Assembly (NCBI GenBank): GCA_038380435.1
Contig: JAWZYU010000013.1
Coordinates: forward strand, 12,351,901-12,415,900
Source of the DNA: Ryuthela nishihirai
Taxonomy: Eukaryota; Arthropoda; Arachnida; Araneae; Heptathelidae
DNA length: 64,000 nt
Direction of reading: 5' to 3'
Shown: positions 24,618 to 35,705 of the stretch, in pieces
Layout of the letters: the number at the start of each line of letters is the position of its first letter
Position numbering within the stretch: position 1 is the first letter of the stretch
Translations under genes and position numbers: made by a program
The notes under the pieces: model-generated
Databases searched by the model: none
What the model was told of the DNA's origin: nothing
What the model saw: the letters and a program-made list of their open reading frames with translations, nothing else

Positions 24618-24666
24618 CTATGGTAGGTGAGAAGACCAACAAGTTTGGTCTTCTCACCTACCATAG
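24618..24666. other. Perfect 21-bp inverted repeat with 7-base loop
   Basis: Left arm 24618-24638 starts CTATGGTAGGTGAGAAG; right arm 24646-24666 is its exact complement; the loop is ACAAGTT. It lies in A/T-rich DNA outside the SINE and RTE copies. It could be a small foldback, a hairpin RNA source or a cruciform. There is no evidence of expression. Confidence 0.8.
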
Positions 24667-24774
24667 AAGCAAAGAAAAAAAAAACTATTTAGTCACAATT
24701 GGTATATTTTCTCCTTAGATTAAACGATCATAACTCCTTACAAAATATTTTGACAATTATAGACATCTTATGTG

Positions 24775-24900
24775 TACTAATGTTTATGCCAAATATCATT
24801 GAAATCTGTGATGGGTGGTGAACTTTTTCCAAAATTGTGGTTGATTTGACATGGAATGACCCATTATAGAAAAAGATAGTGATTTTTACAATTTTAATCC
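24775..24900 (+). repeat. Dispersed repeat fragment, partner of 19157-19290
   Basis: See the matching copy. Ordered short words are shared in the same orientation with scattered mismatches. Confidence 0.5.
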
Positions 24901-25079
24901 CTAATATTCAAGAGGCTGACATTGTTACAAAAAATTTTTGTGCATGATACTTGCTGAATTTAAAGTGATTTTGGCGATTTAGAAGAAACACGAAATTGTG
25001 GAAATCAATTTCTGCAGCTGAAAGATTAGCGCTAACTTAAGACAAGATGCATTTAGAATTATTCTTAGCTCGTTTTTCA

Positions 25080-25310
25080 AAACAGCTGACATTTTTACTT
25101 TGTGGTCTGTCTGTAGACAGTCAACCTTTTTTGTTTGTAGAGGTAGATTAAAAATTCCTTTTGGGTTTGATAAGATTGATGAATTATTACAATAATTCAC
25201 ACTTTTTCAAATCACCCAAAAATTTTAATGGCACTCTCTAATAGACTTTGGAAAATTTTGGTGGTGGAATATGAATTCCATGAGGTTTGCATCGATAGCA
25301 AGTTGATTAT
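25080..25310 (+). repeat. Decayed copy of the 285-bp module family
   Basis: Shows the family order: GTCTGTCTGTAGACAG, TAGATTAAAAATTCCTTTTGGG, GATTGATGAATTATTACAATAATTCAC, a CTCT-rich boundary, then TTTTGGTGGTGGAATATGAA. It is partial. Confidence 0.6.
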
Positions 25311-27089
25311 CTGCATTATCTTCAGTTAATGTGGGAGGGGGATTTTTTGCTTAAGAAGATAATTGGAAAAAATTGCTGGATAATTACTGATGAAATATTA
25401 TAATTCACATCTTCAAATCCTCAGGTAGTAGTTTCATGTCTTGACAATGTTAAATCTGCAAAATGTGGAATTTTAAAGGAATACTGCAAGCAACCTATTT
25501 ATGTAGAAATTCGAAATTTCAGTGGTATAGTGTCAAAAGATACTGCACTAACAGCAACAACTGACAACTTCTTTTGAAGTAAACAATCCATCCGATTGTT
25601 TGGAAAATATAATTGAAGAGTAAATCTCAAACAAGAACACTTCTACTTTCATAAAATTATTATCTAGCACTTTCTCCTCTATATTATTTTTAATGACATT
25701 TTAAATAGGATTACTGCAATGTGCATATAAGTAATTTATTTCCTTTTCTAAAAATTTTCTAAAGGTCCACACCAACTGCCTAATGTGTCATATATTATTT
25801 GTTACATTAAAAATTAATGTCTTTACAGGATGGGAATCATAGGCACATATATATGTAATGCAATACAACATTATTTGAACTATCTCAACTTTCCAATTGT
25901 ATAAATATTTATAAATTTATTTCAAATTTTAGATATTCAGCGTAGGTTATCAGAGAAACATACTGCTTACATTAGAGTAAGCAGTAATTAAATAATGCAC
26001 AATAATACATTAAAACAATCATATCAAAACATTACTCATACGATATTATGGAATGCATTGTCTTCCATTTCGTTCCTTTGCGTAAAAAAATCAATCTCCT
26101 TATCATCAAGTGGAACAGCTAAAGTTAAAAATTTCCCTTTATTTTTTCGGCAGTGTGGTTAAGGGGGGGGGGGGGGCATGCATACATTTTAAATATACCC
26201 AAAATGCATACATTTAAAATTTTATGTGCATTTTTGTATTTTTACAATTTTCATATATCCATTAGTGAAATGATCAATATCTACTTTAGCAACGTTATTC
26301 GTCAGTGGCCATTTGATTGGCTCTTGCTTGTGTACCGTGCAGCAAGAAAAGAAATAGAACCTATTCCAGCTGCAGTCGTGCGATGGCTAGCGGAGAGGAG
26401 GTGACACTTAACTAGACTCCAGAAGATTTGCAATCTCCAGAAACTCATCCTTGCAGAGCAGCTAGCAGTTAGTGGGAAAGCACTGTCCTCTTTTTTATAT
26501 TCATTTAGAGAAGTTTATTAAAGTTGCTGCTGCTGGTTTTAGATTGGGCAATTAGTTAATAATTTACGAATCTACTTTATGCTGAAGGCTTTTGTTATAT
26601 GAAACCATTCAGTGGAAGACATTATCAAAGCAAACTCTGTGATAACACATGTGGAACTTGAGAACAAATAAAGAGCAAAAAATATCTGTAGAGGTCTATT
26701 TCCTCTTAATACACCAATGAATGACGATCTTTGGTGGTACCAATTGCATGTTCCAAAGCCATATCTTTACATTTAATATTGTTTGATCAAAGTTCTACAC
26801 ATTACACAATGAATTTGCTATAAGCAATAGAGTAATTATTTAGTATAGCTACTCTTTTCTTGCCATTCCTTTCCCCCACGAAAGTTGTCGTATATGCAAA
26901 TAATCCCCTTTTCTCCATTATAATTCTAAAACCAAATTGCGACCCTACCACTGCAGTGTGCAAAGGTTGGTTTTTCAGAAAAAAACTCTTGAAGTTACAA
27001 ATAAAAATAACTTTAGGGGCTATTTTAACACAAGAATATAGATATATATATATAAAATAATTAATAGTGATAAATTTCCAACAATTTAT
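25311..27089. other. AT-rich DNA without recognised genes
   Basis: A 14-base poly-G run lies at 26163-26176. The frame at 26153-26404 spans that run and has no recognisable motif. Nothing else was identified. Confidence 0.45.
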
Positions 27090-27150
27090 GGCTATAAACT
27101 GACAGGCTCCTGTCAGATCTCTGTGGAAGCAGCTATGAGAGTATTTATTA
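27090..27150 (+). repeat. SINE tail fragment
   Basis: Has ATAAACTGACAGGCTCCTGTCAG and a damaged form of the AAGCAGCTGCTT palindrome. Head missing. Confidence 0.75.
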
Positions 27151-27561
27151 TTGGTGCATATTCAACACTGCCATTGTTGGAAAAATAACGAGCAATAAAA
27201 ATGCCGATGGTTACTAGCCAGCAGAATAATTTTTATTTTAAAATTATTTTATGACAAATATTCAAACATACAATTATGAAATCTCCTTGCATATGAATCT
27301 CCAGCTACAATGTAAAATAAAGCTACCAAAAAATACAAAATCACAGAGGGGTGAATGAGCAAAGTATGGAATAAAAAAAAAACACTCATAATCTCGTTAC
27401 TGCATGTTTGTGGAAAATTGTCCAGTGGGGTGCCTTACTTTGGACACAGCCATGCTTTAGAGTAACTCTTACAAATTTAATACAAAATTAATTACATCAG
27501 ATTAAAATGTGGTGGGAAGGTTAGAAGCCTTTAATTTTGGTCTTCCTACTATCCCAAATTC

Positions 27562-27674
27562 ATAAATAAATACCCTCTCAAGCAGCTGCTTGCCACAGAG
27601 GTCTGTCAGTTTGTATGCCATAATAGGTCTGTGAGGATGGCAGGCTGTCAGCAGAAAAACAACACAAATATGAA
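27562..27674 (-). repeat. SINE body, head missing
   Basis: Minus strand: CTGCTGACAGCC-like start, then a body with the first palindrome largely deleted and an intact CAAGCAGCTGCTTG ahead of a TATTTATTTA tail. Sits about 300 bases beyond the CCT3 polyadenylation signals. Confidence 0.8.
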
Positions 27675-27973
27675 GCCTCAAAATATGAGAACCTTGACCA
27701 ACTCCATAGCTGGTAACAGTAGTATTCCATGATGGAAGAATTGTTTACAGAAAAGTTTCAACTCTATAACAAAGTCATAAAATTGTTTTTCCGTTTCTAT
27801 GCTCACTTATTAAGAAAACACCTTTTTATCATTCCTTCAATTCTACCAACCCCCTTAACGAGTAGCTACACTAAATAATTACCAGCAATAGCTCATTTTA
27901 ATATCTTATAAATATGCGTCATTCCCAGCTTACATTCACCAACTTTTTTAGTTTGAAAAATGTTTAATACATA

Positions 27974-28040
27974 TTTATTAGCAAATTACAGTTTGAGGGC
28001 TTATACATTAAAATTTCTATTATGCCCTACAAATTTTATT
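27974..28040 (-). terminator. Candidate CCT3 polyadenylation signals
   Basis: Two AATAAA hexamers on the minus strand, at 28035-28040 and 27974-27979. They lie 154 and 215 bases after the CCT3 stop codon, a normal 3-prime UTR length. No genomic poly-A tract follows the stop codon closely, which argues against a fresh processed copy. Confidence 0.5.
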
Positions 28041-28193
28041 TCCAGGTTTGAATATATGAAACAGTTGAAATGAAAGAAAGGAATTGCTTACTAGAGATGT
28101 CCAGTTGAATAGTAGTACTGTTAAATATTAGCATTCTCCAAAAAAAACAAAACAAATATGAAGCAGAAAAGAAGGTTTTAGTAATGTTCATGA

Positions 28194-29846
28194 TTACTCT
28201 TTCATAATTTCTTCCGAGGGTTCTTGGCTTGGGTTAATTTCAGGACTATCCTTCTTCTTTGAGCCAGAAACAATATCATCAATACGTAAGAGTAAAATTG
28301 CTGTTTCAACAGCAGTCTTATAAGTCTGCAATTTTACAGAAAGGGGCTCCCAGATTCCAAGAGAACGAATATCTACTAATTGGCCATTTTCACCATTGAT
28401 ACCCCAATTTGTATTTCCAGTAGCAGCATGTTTAGCTCTCAGAGCTGTAAGGTTTCGTATGGTATCTCCACCACAATTTTGGATCAAAGTACGAGGTATC
28501 ACTTCAAGTGCTTTGGCAACAGACCTGTAAGGCCACTGTTGGATGCCAGTAATGCTCTTAGCTTTTTCTGTTAGCATATGCCCTACAGCCATTTCTACTG
28601 CACCACCACCTGGTACTAGATATGGTTCCAACAAAACGTTGCGGGCTACATTCATTGCATCCTGTAAATTGCGCTCAACTTCATTGAGTACATCTTTACT
28701 TGGTCCTCGTAAGAGGATGGTACAGGCTTTTGGGGATTGACAGTCCACAATAAAGCAGAAGTATTCATCACCAATTTTCTTTATTTCAAAAAGTCCTGCT
28801 CCTTTTCCAATGTCCTCCTCCTTAAGTTCATCAACACGATTTACTATAGTTGCTCCACATGCTCTAGCAATCCTGTTGTTATCCGATTTTCTGACTCGAC
28901 GAACAGCTGTGATATTTGCTTTTACCAAATAATGTTGTGCTAAATCACTAATACCCTTTTCAGTTATTACAACATCAGGTTTGAATTTAATGACATCAGC
29001 ACATAATTGTTGTATGTATTCTTCTTCCAACTGCAGAATTCTTGTGAAGTCATCTTCTTTCATTATCTCAACATTTGTCTGGCTTTCACCTTTCTTGTAT
29101 TCTAAAGTACAGTCCAGTAAGACAATCCTGGGATTCTTTATATACCGTCTCATTTTTGGATGCGTTACATCTTTGTTAATCATCACTCCATCAAGAACAC
29201 AAGATTCTTCAATAGCACCACCAGGTACTTTTTCTACTTTTGCATATCTTTTAATATCTATTTCTTTTCTTCCATTTTCCTCAATATGAACAGTTTTTAC
29301 AGCATTCAAGGCAATTTCACAAGCTGACGAACCCCATTTCCCTATTACTTTGGTACCAATACAACTCATTATTATTTCTACCATTTGATCAATATTATTA
29401 GTATCAACCGGAATAGCTACTTGATCTTTAAGAATTGCAATTATATCATCTAATGCTTGACGGAATGAGCTGATAATGACAGTGGGGTGCATGTTTTGTT
29501 CCAAAAATGGTAATGCTACAGATAAAAGTTCTCCCGCTAAAACAATTACGGATGTAGTACCATCTCCAACTTCCTCATCTTGGGTACGGCTGATCTCAAT
29601 CATCGATTTCGCTCCTGGATGCTGCACTGCAATTTCTCGTAGAATTGCATTCCCATCATTCGTCATGACTATTCCACCCATTGGATCCATCAGCATTTTG
29701 AGCATAGCTCGTGGTCCAAGGCATGTGCGAATAACATCTGAAACAGCTTTCGCTGCTTGTACGTTTTCAATCTGTACTTTTCGTCCACTTTCCCGCTTAG
29801 TACCCTGGCTTAACACTAAAATTGGAGCTCCACCAAAGCTATACAT
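28194..29846 (-). CDS. CCT3: T-complex protein 1 subunit gamma (CCT/TRiC chaperonin subunit 3)
   Basis: 550 residues, close to the animal family length of about 545. CCT3 is one of eight subunits of the cytosolic CCT/TRiC ring, which folds actin, tubulin and other proteins with ATP. Group II chaperonin motifs are present: TCLGPRAMLKML (41-52), DPMGGIVMTNDGNAILRE (54-71), EVGDGTTSVIVLAGE (92-106), the conserved Asp of ERNLQDAMNVARN near 393, and LVPGGGAVEM near 406-415. The gamma-specific wording LLDCTLEYKKGESQTNVE marks subunit 3. The frame is intact in one exon; many animal CCT3 genes have introns, so this may be an intron-poor lineage or a functional retrocopy. The Met at 29846 lies 8 residues before the conserved PILVLSQ. 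The acidic, Ser/Glu-rich C-terminal tail follows the DDIVSG motif. Confidence 0.95.
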   Translation of the reverse strand: MYSFGGAPILVLSQGTKRESGRKVQIENVQAAKAVSDVIRTCLGPRAMLKMLMDPMGGIVMTNDGNAILREIAVQHPGAKSMIEISRTQDEEVGDGTTSVIVLAGELLSVALPFLEQNMHPTVIISSFRQALDDIIAILKDQVAIPVDTNNIDQMVEIIMSCIGTKVIGKWGSSACEIALNAVKTVHIEENGRKEIDIKRYAKVEKVPGGAIEESCVLDGVMINKDVTHPKMRRYIKNPRIVLLDCTLEYKKGESQTNVEIMKEDDFTRILQLEEEYIQQLCADVIKFKPDVVITEKGISDLAQHYLVKANITAVRRVRKSDNNRIARACGATIVNRVDELKEEDIGKGAGLFEIKKIGDEYFCFIVDCQSPKACTILLRGPSKDVLNEVERNLQDAMNVARNVLLEPYLVPGGGAVEMAVGHMLTEKAKSITGIQQWPYRSVAKALEVIPRTLIQNCGGDTIRNLTALRAKHAATGNTNWGINGENGQLVDIRSLGIWEPLSVKLQTYKTAVETAILLLRIDDIVSGSKKKDSPEINPSQEPSEEIMKE

Positions 29847-30020
29847 TTTTTTCCTTATTTAAAATATAGCGTTTTTTATTAAATAAAAACAATTCACTTA
29901 CTGTCACACCCTACCGACCGCACGATATAATGAGACAATGGCTACTCAATAAGTTTGTATTCTTCTTTCTCTTCAAGGGTCTCGGAAAACAAATTAAAGC
30001 CACTTAATTAGATCTGAAGG
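29847..30020 (-). promoter_or_regulatory. CCT3 upstream region
   Basis: Short AT-rich leader just before the ATG, then a slightly GC-richer patch (about 29900-29935). A donor-like GTAAGT is present on the minus strand near 29901, so a 5-prime UTR intron that starts here is possible, but the nearest acceptor-like AG would give an intron that is too short. No clear TATA box was seen. Confidence 0.25.
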
Positions 30021-30049
30021 TGTCCAGTGTATAATGCTTCCACAAGATC

Positions 30050-30420
30050 TGGGCAACAAGGGCGTAGCGAAGAGACTATTGTTTGGGGGGGAGGGGGGAA
30101 CAAAATTTTCCAAATCGGAAATCAAATTTTGCCAATTGAGAAAATAAATACTTTACATAAATTTATGTATGTCTCTGTCAGGGACGTACCCAGGATTTCT
30201 TTTCATGGGAGAGAGGCGCCGAGCTGCCCAGATTTTGCCATCTCACCATAATTTTACAAAAAATCTCTATTTTTACATCTCACCTTCATTTTACCAAATC
30301 ATTAAGAATTTTGCCAACTCTCCTTAATTTCACAAACCAATCAACCTGTATTTTACCAGATGGCTTCCAATTTTGCAACTGTCCTAGATTTGGCCGAGTT
30401 ACCTCTTAGATCGTAGATTG
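30050..30420 (-). repeat. Short copy of the TTGGCAAAAT-unit element
   Basis: Plus-strand words TTTTGCCAT, TTTACCAAAT, TTTTGCCAACTC, TTTTACCAGATGG and TTTTGCAACTG recur every 18-25 bases. They are the complement of the units in the large arrays at 36330-37152. Two starts resembling AGGGGCGTAGC occur in it (30052 and 30179), one followed by a poly-G run. Confidence 0.6.
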
Positions 30421-30566
30421 TAATGTGACTTATATAGAGTTCCAAGCTTATAGCTCTTTATCTCTTTAATCTCAAAAATGTACCTAAGGCTTGATACGAT
30501 TAAAATCAAAGATAAATAAAAAATCCACTAGGGAGCCTCCGTGGAATGGACAGAAAGAATATAAGT

Positions 30567-31040
30567 TTATATGTCAGAAGAAAGTGTTGATGTTAAGATA
30601 GTCCTAGCTCTTTTGTATTTATTTAAAACATCAGGATCATAAGCAAAATGATTCTTGATTATATCGTTAGGATTTTCTGACAAATTGTGGAAAAAGGTAT
30701 TTGCTAAGTCCTTAATATGATTGAAGATATGGACTTGATATAGATCTTTATGAATATTAGTATTCTTTGCAAACCATGGGGCATTTATGCACATTCTGAG
30801 TATTTTATTTTGAAAAGATTGTAACTTGCAGACGTTTGATTTTGCAGTATTTTCCCATATAGGTAATGCATAAGTTAGAATAGGTCGAATAATAGAATGA
30901 TATAACATTAGTTTTATTCTCAGATCTAGTTTAGAGTTCCTTCCTATTAGACCAATTATTTGAAAAGTAACATTTCTAGCTTTTTGATTGCAAAATTTAC
31001 ATGATCATTTCATAAAAGTCTGTGATGTAATATAGCTCTT
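30567..31040 (-). pseudogene. LINE reverse transcriptase C-terminal fragment
   Basis: The minus strand gives LRIKLMLYHSIIRPILTYAL-type wording followed by KLQSFQNKILRMCINAPWF, the typical region after the thumb in Jockey-group elements. The open part is 113 residues. No RT catalytic motifs remain. It ends at the terminal inverted repeat of the element at 31045. Confidence 0.75.
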
Positions 31041-31044
31041 AAGC

Positions 31045-32030
31045 ATGCACGTTACCTTGATTTTACTGAGGCCCTATATAGGTAGAGGTTGACCATCTCA
31101 AAATTGGACATGTTTTGTCGTCGCTTGGACTGTTTAGCGTGCATAGCTGAATGGTATTGCACGGTACTTATGGATTCCGGAAAAGGGTAGGGTAATATTT
31201 GATACAGATTTCGGTGTTCGACCAACTCATTGCTGTCGATGGAATTTTTGAGACTGTCACATTCCACAACCAAAATTTCAAATTTCTGGCATCACTACAT
31301 CGTTTGCAATATTCGTTTTAAATTTCGGGATTTTTCGATTTTTTCCCACCGTTAGAGAGCGTAATTATAGCTTTTGTGAAATTCGCAAAATTCAAATTGC
31401 AATATTACATCAATACCTGTCCAACCAAAAAGGAATTTTTAATTTATCTCTAAAAACATATACTTTTCTGTTAAAACAAAAAAAGTTGATATTCACTTCC
31501 CCCTGGGTCTAAAGAGTCAAGTGATTGTTGCCAATGTCAACTTCGTAACCTTCACATTTCAACACCAAAATTTCAAATTTCTAACATGAATACATCATTT
31601 GGTTACGTTCTTGGAATTTTCAACATTTTCCACCATTAGAAGGCGCAGTTATAACTTTTGGGAGATTCGAAAAATTCAAATCGTAACATATCATTAATAC
31701 CTATCTAACACAAAACAAATTTTTTATTTATCTGTATAAACAAAAAAACGATGTCTACAGAAGGACAGACAACAAAGCGAAATTATATCTTTAAAAAAAA
31801 AGCCCTAAAAGTTACTTTTCCTTTTTTAGCCGTTTTCTAAAGTGCTTCCAATCATAAACACCGAAATCTGTATCAAATATTACCCTACCCTTTTCCGGAA
31901 TCCATAAGTACCGTGCAATACCATTCAGCTATGCACGCTAAGCAGTCCAAGCGACGACAAAACATGTCCAATATTCAGATGGTCAACCTCTACCTATATA
32001 GGGCCTCAGCAAAATCAAGGTAACGTGCAT
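31045..32030. mobile_element. MITE-like element with about 180-bp terminal inverted repeats and internal modules
   Basis: Ends are inverted copies: ATGCACGTTACCTTGATTTT at the left, and its complement up to 32030 at the right. The repeats continue inward through GGCCCTATATAGGTAGAGG, a TTGTCGTCGC block and CCGGAAAAGGGTAGGGTAAT. The centre (31250-31800) holds two modules of the 285-bp family in minus orientation. No coding capacity. No clear target duplication. It abuts the outer end of the left arm of the big inverted duplication. A partial relative lies at 5085-5735. Confidence 0.75.
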
Positions 32031-32402
32031 ATAATTTTTAATTACTTTGGGTCACCGTCTTTAAAAATAAGAACAATAGCAGTTTGTTTCAAAACATCAG
32101 GAAAAATTCCTTGCTCAACGGATCGATTAAATAGATTTACAAGTATTTCAACAAATTTTTTTCACAGCATGTGAATTATTTCTGCGGTTAAGCCATCAGA
32201 ACCCTGGACATTTATTTTTTGGTAGAAGTATAATTTGAGTCCTAATATCTTTAGCTATTACTGGCATTAAGAAGATAGAACTTACCGCAGTTGATGATTT
32301 TACGTCTCCCTCCCAATCAACATTTGTTTGAATCAAATCTTTATTTAAATTCCGTGCAATTCCGGCAAAATAATCATTGAACAAATTTGCATATTTACAG
32401 GG
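32031..32402 (-). pseudogene. LINE fragment cut at the arm edge
   Basis: Mirror of 43943-44314. The minus strand encodes pieces like FNDYFAGIARNLNKDL and, in another frame, IFPDVLKQTAIVLIFKDGDP. The rest of the RT present beyond the right arm is missing here, where the long-TIR element begins. Confidence 0.8.
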
Positions 32403-32410
32403 GTCATCAT

Positions 32411-32792
32411 CAGGGCCGCTTTATCCATTAGGCCGACTAGGCACAGTGCCTAGGGCCTACGAACCTTTTAAGGCCTACAATATTTCACTTGAAAAAATAT
32501 AAAAAAAATAAAATAAATACCCCCTCAAGCAGCTGCTTGCCACAGAGGTCTGACAGGAGCCTGTCAGTTTATATGCCACAGTATAGAAGACCTGACATAA
32601 ACAAAAAAATACCAAAATAAGAAAAAGCACCAAATTTTAATTTAAAATTTTTTCGAGTATTTTTAAAATTCATGAATTGTTTTTTGTGCGTGCTAACGAT
32701 GAAATTAGCATAAAAATAAGTAAAAATATCCTACACACAGGCCTCTAGAAATAAAAGTGCCTAGGGCCTACGAAGATCTTAAAACGGTCCTG
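32411..32792. mobile_element. hAT-type MITE, interrupted by a SINE
   Basis: Begins CAGGGCCGCTTTATCC and ends ACGGTCCTG, with inverted ends and the 8-bp target duplication GTCATCAT at 32403-32410 and 32793-32800. An 8-bp duplication and CAGGGCCG-type ends fit the hAT superfamily. It is 382 bases long, of which about 97 are the nested SINE piece. Confidence 0.85.
32500..32596 (-). repeat. SINE fragment present only in the left arm
   Basis: A 5-prime-truncated, minus-oriented copy with ACTGACAGG-CTCCTGTCAG and AAGCAGCTGCTTGAGGGGG and a T/A tail. The matching site in the right arm (near 43845) is empty. The copy therefore probably inserted after the arms were duplicated. Confidence 0.85.
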
Positions 32793-32851
32793 GTCATCAT
32801 TACTTTAAATTAACTCGTGTTCACATTTAATTTTACGGGGACAGTTTTCTT

Positions 32852-33842
32852 TCTCTTTAAAGTTACCACATCTTTCATTTATTACATTCCATTGCTTTTT
32901 CAGGTACTTCTGTTAGGGAATATTCCACAACTCTGAATGAATGCATTTTGCAAAGTCTTGCAACCTTGAAAAAACCTTCCGGCAAGTTTCTTTTTAATTT
33001 TTGCAAACAACCAAAAATCGCTTGATTCAACATCCATCCTGCATATTCATCCGGATGAATATGCAGGAACGGATGAATATGCAGGAGGGATGTTTGAATT
33101 TTCCTGCTCCAGATGGGCCGTAACTTTCCGCGTTTTGTGAGCATTGGCATTGTCATGAAGGAGATCGCTTCACACGCCTGTTGTTGGATGCTGCTCTTTC
33201 ATGTCTTAACCATTTTGGACAAAACAATGTTGGTGTAATATTTACCATTTATAATCATTTATTAAGATAAGATATTCACGTCTACCACTCCTTGGGAACT
33301 GAAAAAAAATTGTGACCATTCTCTTCCTTGAGCGAAAGTCATCGGAGGATTTGGGATTGCGGTTCATCTTCCAAAACCCACACATAGTTGTCGATCTTTC
33401 TGGGAACTGTATAGTAATAAAATCACGTCTCATCATCGGTAAAAATGTCTGTTAACCATACGGGGGCCATTAGGTTCAAACATTGCCAGCATCTCCTTGC
33501 ACGAGTCGACTCTAGCCCTTTTATGCTGTTCTGTCAATTTGTGGGCTACTCATTTGGCACAGATCTTTCGCAACTTTAAATGTTAATGAATAATTGTTTC
33601 CAATTCTGCTAATCGATATACGAACATTAAACTTATTACCTGAACGGTGATGTGTAGGTTTTGCTTAATGAATTCACCAATAGCAACGATGGTTCTCTCG
33701 TTCATTGTCTCCTTCAGTCTTCATGCACAAGAGAGGTCTTCAAAGCTCTGAGTCCTTCTCTGAATTTGTGAATCCATCCCGTAACAGGCACGATCCTTAT
33801 ATGCTTGTGATAAATCGGGACGAATTTTTTTCGTGTCGCCCC
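32852..33842 (-). pseudogene. Mariner transposase remnant (left-arm copy)
   Basis: Mirror of the copy at 42600-43590, described there. Same stops and frameshifts, so the decay predates the duplication. Confidence 0.8.
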
Positions 33843-34651
33843 AAATTTTCGTTGGAGTTTCTTTTAGTCCTACACTCTCTATATTCATGTTTCTGGAGAG
33901 TTGCTGCAAGCCCATTTTATCATTTTTAAGTCTAGCTATATTTTTTTCCAAATAATTAACTTTTTACATTAAAGTAGCATTTTCTTTTTCAAAGTCAAAA
34001 ACAGTCTTCGTAATCGATTCTATGGTTCAAGAAAAATCATCAATTTTTCAAGAGCAGAAGTCAGCTGATTTCTTAACTTCAAGTAACTCTTTTCTATCAT
34101 CTACTATCCTGCTTTAATTAGTGCCAATTCACCTTTAACTACAAGATCATCAGCCTCAGAATTGCAAGAATATCTTCATTCGATTAACACAAATCATTGT
34201 AACTGATCTGTTCACTTTCAAAATCTCTCGCTTCTTGTTCTGCTTGCCTCCCGTCTTCAGTTCCCCCATTCTGTGTTTCCCGTTTTTCGGCTGCCGTGGA
34301 TCCCTGTCACAGGAATTGCCTTCCACTTCTAGGCGTAACATACATGAGGGCCTTTGGCTCCATTATTTATAGCATCTCTATCTACCTTTGGCTTCAGACA
34401 TCTTTTCAAAAAAAAAAAATTGTTTCAGTCATTCCAATAGAAGAGAAGTGAAAGAGCTTTTTACCCAAACCATTGCGTATTATACACTCATTGTCGTTTC
34501 CAGCTGGTGAGGAGCCTATAACACATACACACATCTCCGTTCGCCTGAGGTGATGTGCAGATGGTTTGACTGGTCATCTCGTTCTTGGAGGGAAATGTAG
34601 ATGAGGAGTCAACACACAAAGTTAAAGCAGTTGCAATGCATTGCAAGGAGT

Positions 34652-34720
34652 ACGAAATGCCCGTGCGGTGGTCGGAGTCCACGTCTTCTAGGTCAGTAGC
34701 TATGTCTCGGCCATAGAAAA
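34652..34720 (-). repeat. tRNA-like SINE head (left-arm copy)
   Basis: Minus strand: ATGGCCGAGACATAGCTACTG then GACCTAGAAGACGTGGACTCC. It resembles the head of the 24229 SINE through the TACTGA-CTA-GA-AC-TGG-TCCGA pattern, but is followed by a different body. Mirror at 41722-41790. Confidence 0.5.
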
Positions 34721-35329
34721 ATTGTCACACAAAGGAAAACGAGAATTTTGAAATCAGCTGCAAATTGTTGATCCACAGTGTAGGGAGTACAATCTTTAAT
34801 GAGTTTGGTATAGCACAACTTTTAAAAACTAAACTCACTAATTTAGTTAAAAAAGATGAGACAATGCAGAGCAGAAAAACTCAAGTGTGACTGATACGAT
34901 GGCGACTTGCAGGTACTGTTATTTATATTGATTTTTATTTCCTCAAAGAAAAAAAAAGCATTGTTCAGTATTAATGGTTCTATCATTTTATTTTATTTTA
35001 TCAAATCTTTTGGAGGAGTAGAGAAATGAGAAATGTAATTATGAAGAAATAAAAATGATTGTTCCTTATAATATTTGAGAGTGTTCTTGAGAGTAATTGA
35101 AAGTGGAAAAAGCATATAGATTACTTTGTGATAAGCTATGCATATTTCGATTCATTTAAATGTAAAGAGCTAATAATTTTAGATTTTTAAGAATGTTTAT
35201 ATTTGAGTTAGGCTTATTTTAAGATGAAATTTGTTATATGCAGGTGGTTTTGGTATATAAAGTAATTTAATAAAGTCAAATGCAAAGCAATGCATACATA
35301 CAAAATCCTCATACAGCCAGAGTCTATGG

Positions 35330-35705
35330 AGATCCTACCAGACTGTAATTTTAATCTCCAGACATGTTGTTTTGAGCTACAGCTGCTGCATTTGGTATTG
35401 TCTACCCATCATATCCTAGTCTCCCCCTTTTCCTGAAGCCTTTAGGCACAGGGTTCATAATCATGTTTGCCAATCTGCAGCTATGCATATGGCAACATGG
35501 CCAAACCAACACAGTCTCTCTCTGCACAAAACAAAAAAGGAGGTTGATGACTCCTTCTAACCTCTTCGTTACTTACAAAGTTAAACCACCTAATGCCCAA
35601 TATATTGTGGAAACATCTAGAATCAAGTTTCTTGATATCCTTCTTACATTCGTGTCCACCATGTCTAGTGGAAGATATGGCCTGTATCATACTTAAAAAG
35701 GATTT
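35330..35705 (-). pseudogene. RTE LINE 3-prime fragment (left-arm copy)
   Basis: Mirror of 40745-41113. Minus-strand wording DSRCFHNILGIRWFNFVSNE matches the C-terminal part of the intact RTE protein. Confidence 0.85.

Noticed and set aside
26153..26404. An 83-codon frame that starts with a Gly run
   Set aside because: The Gly run is the poly-G tract. No conserved motif follows.
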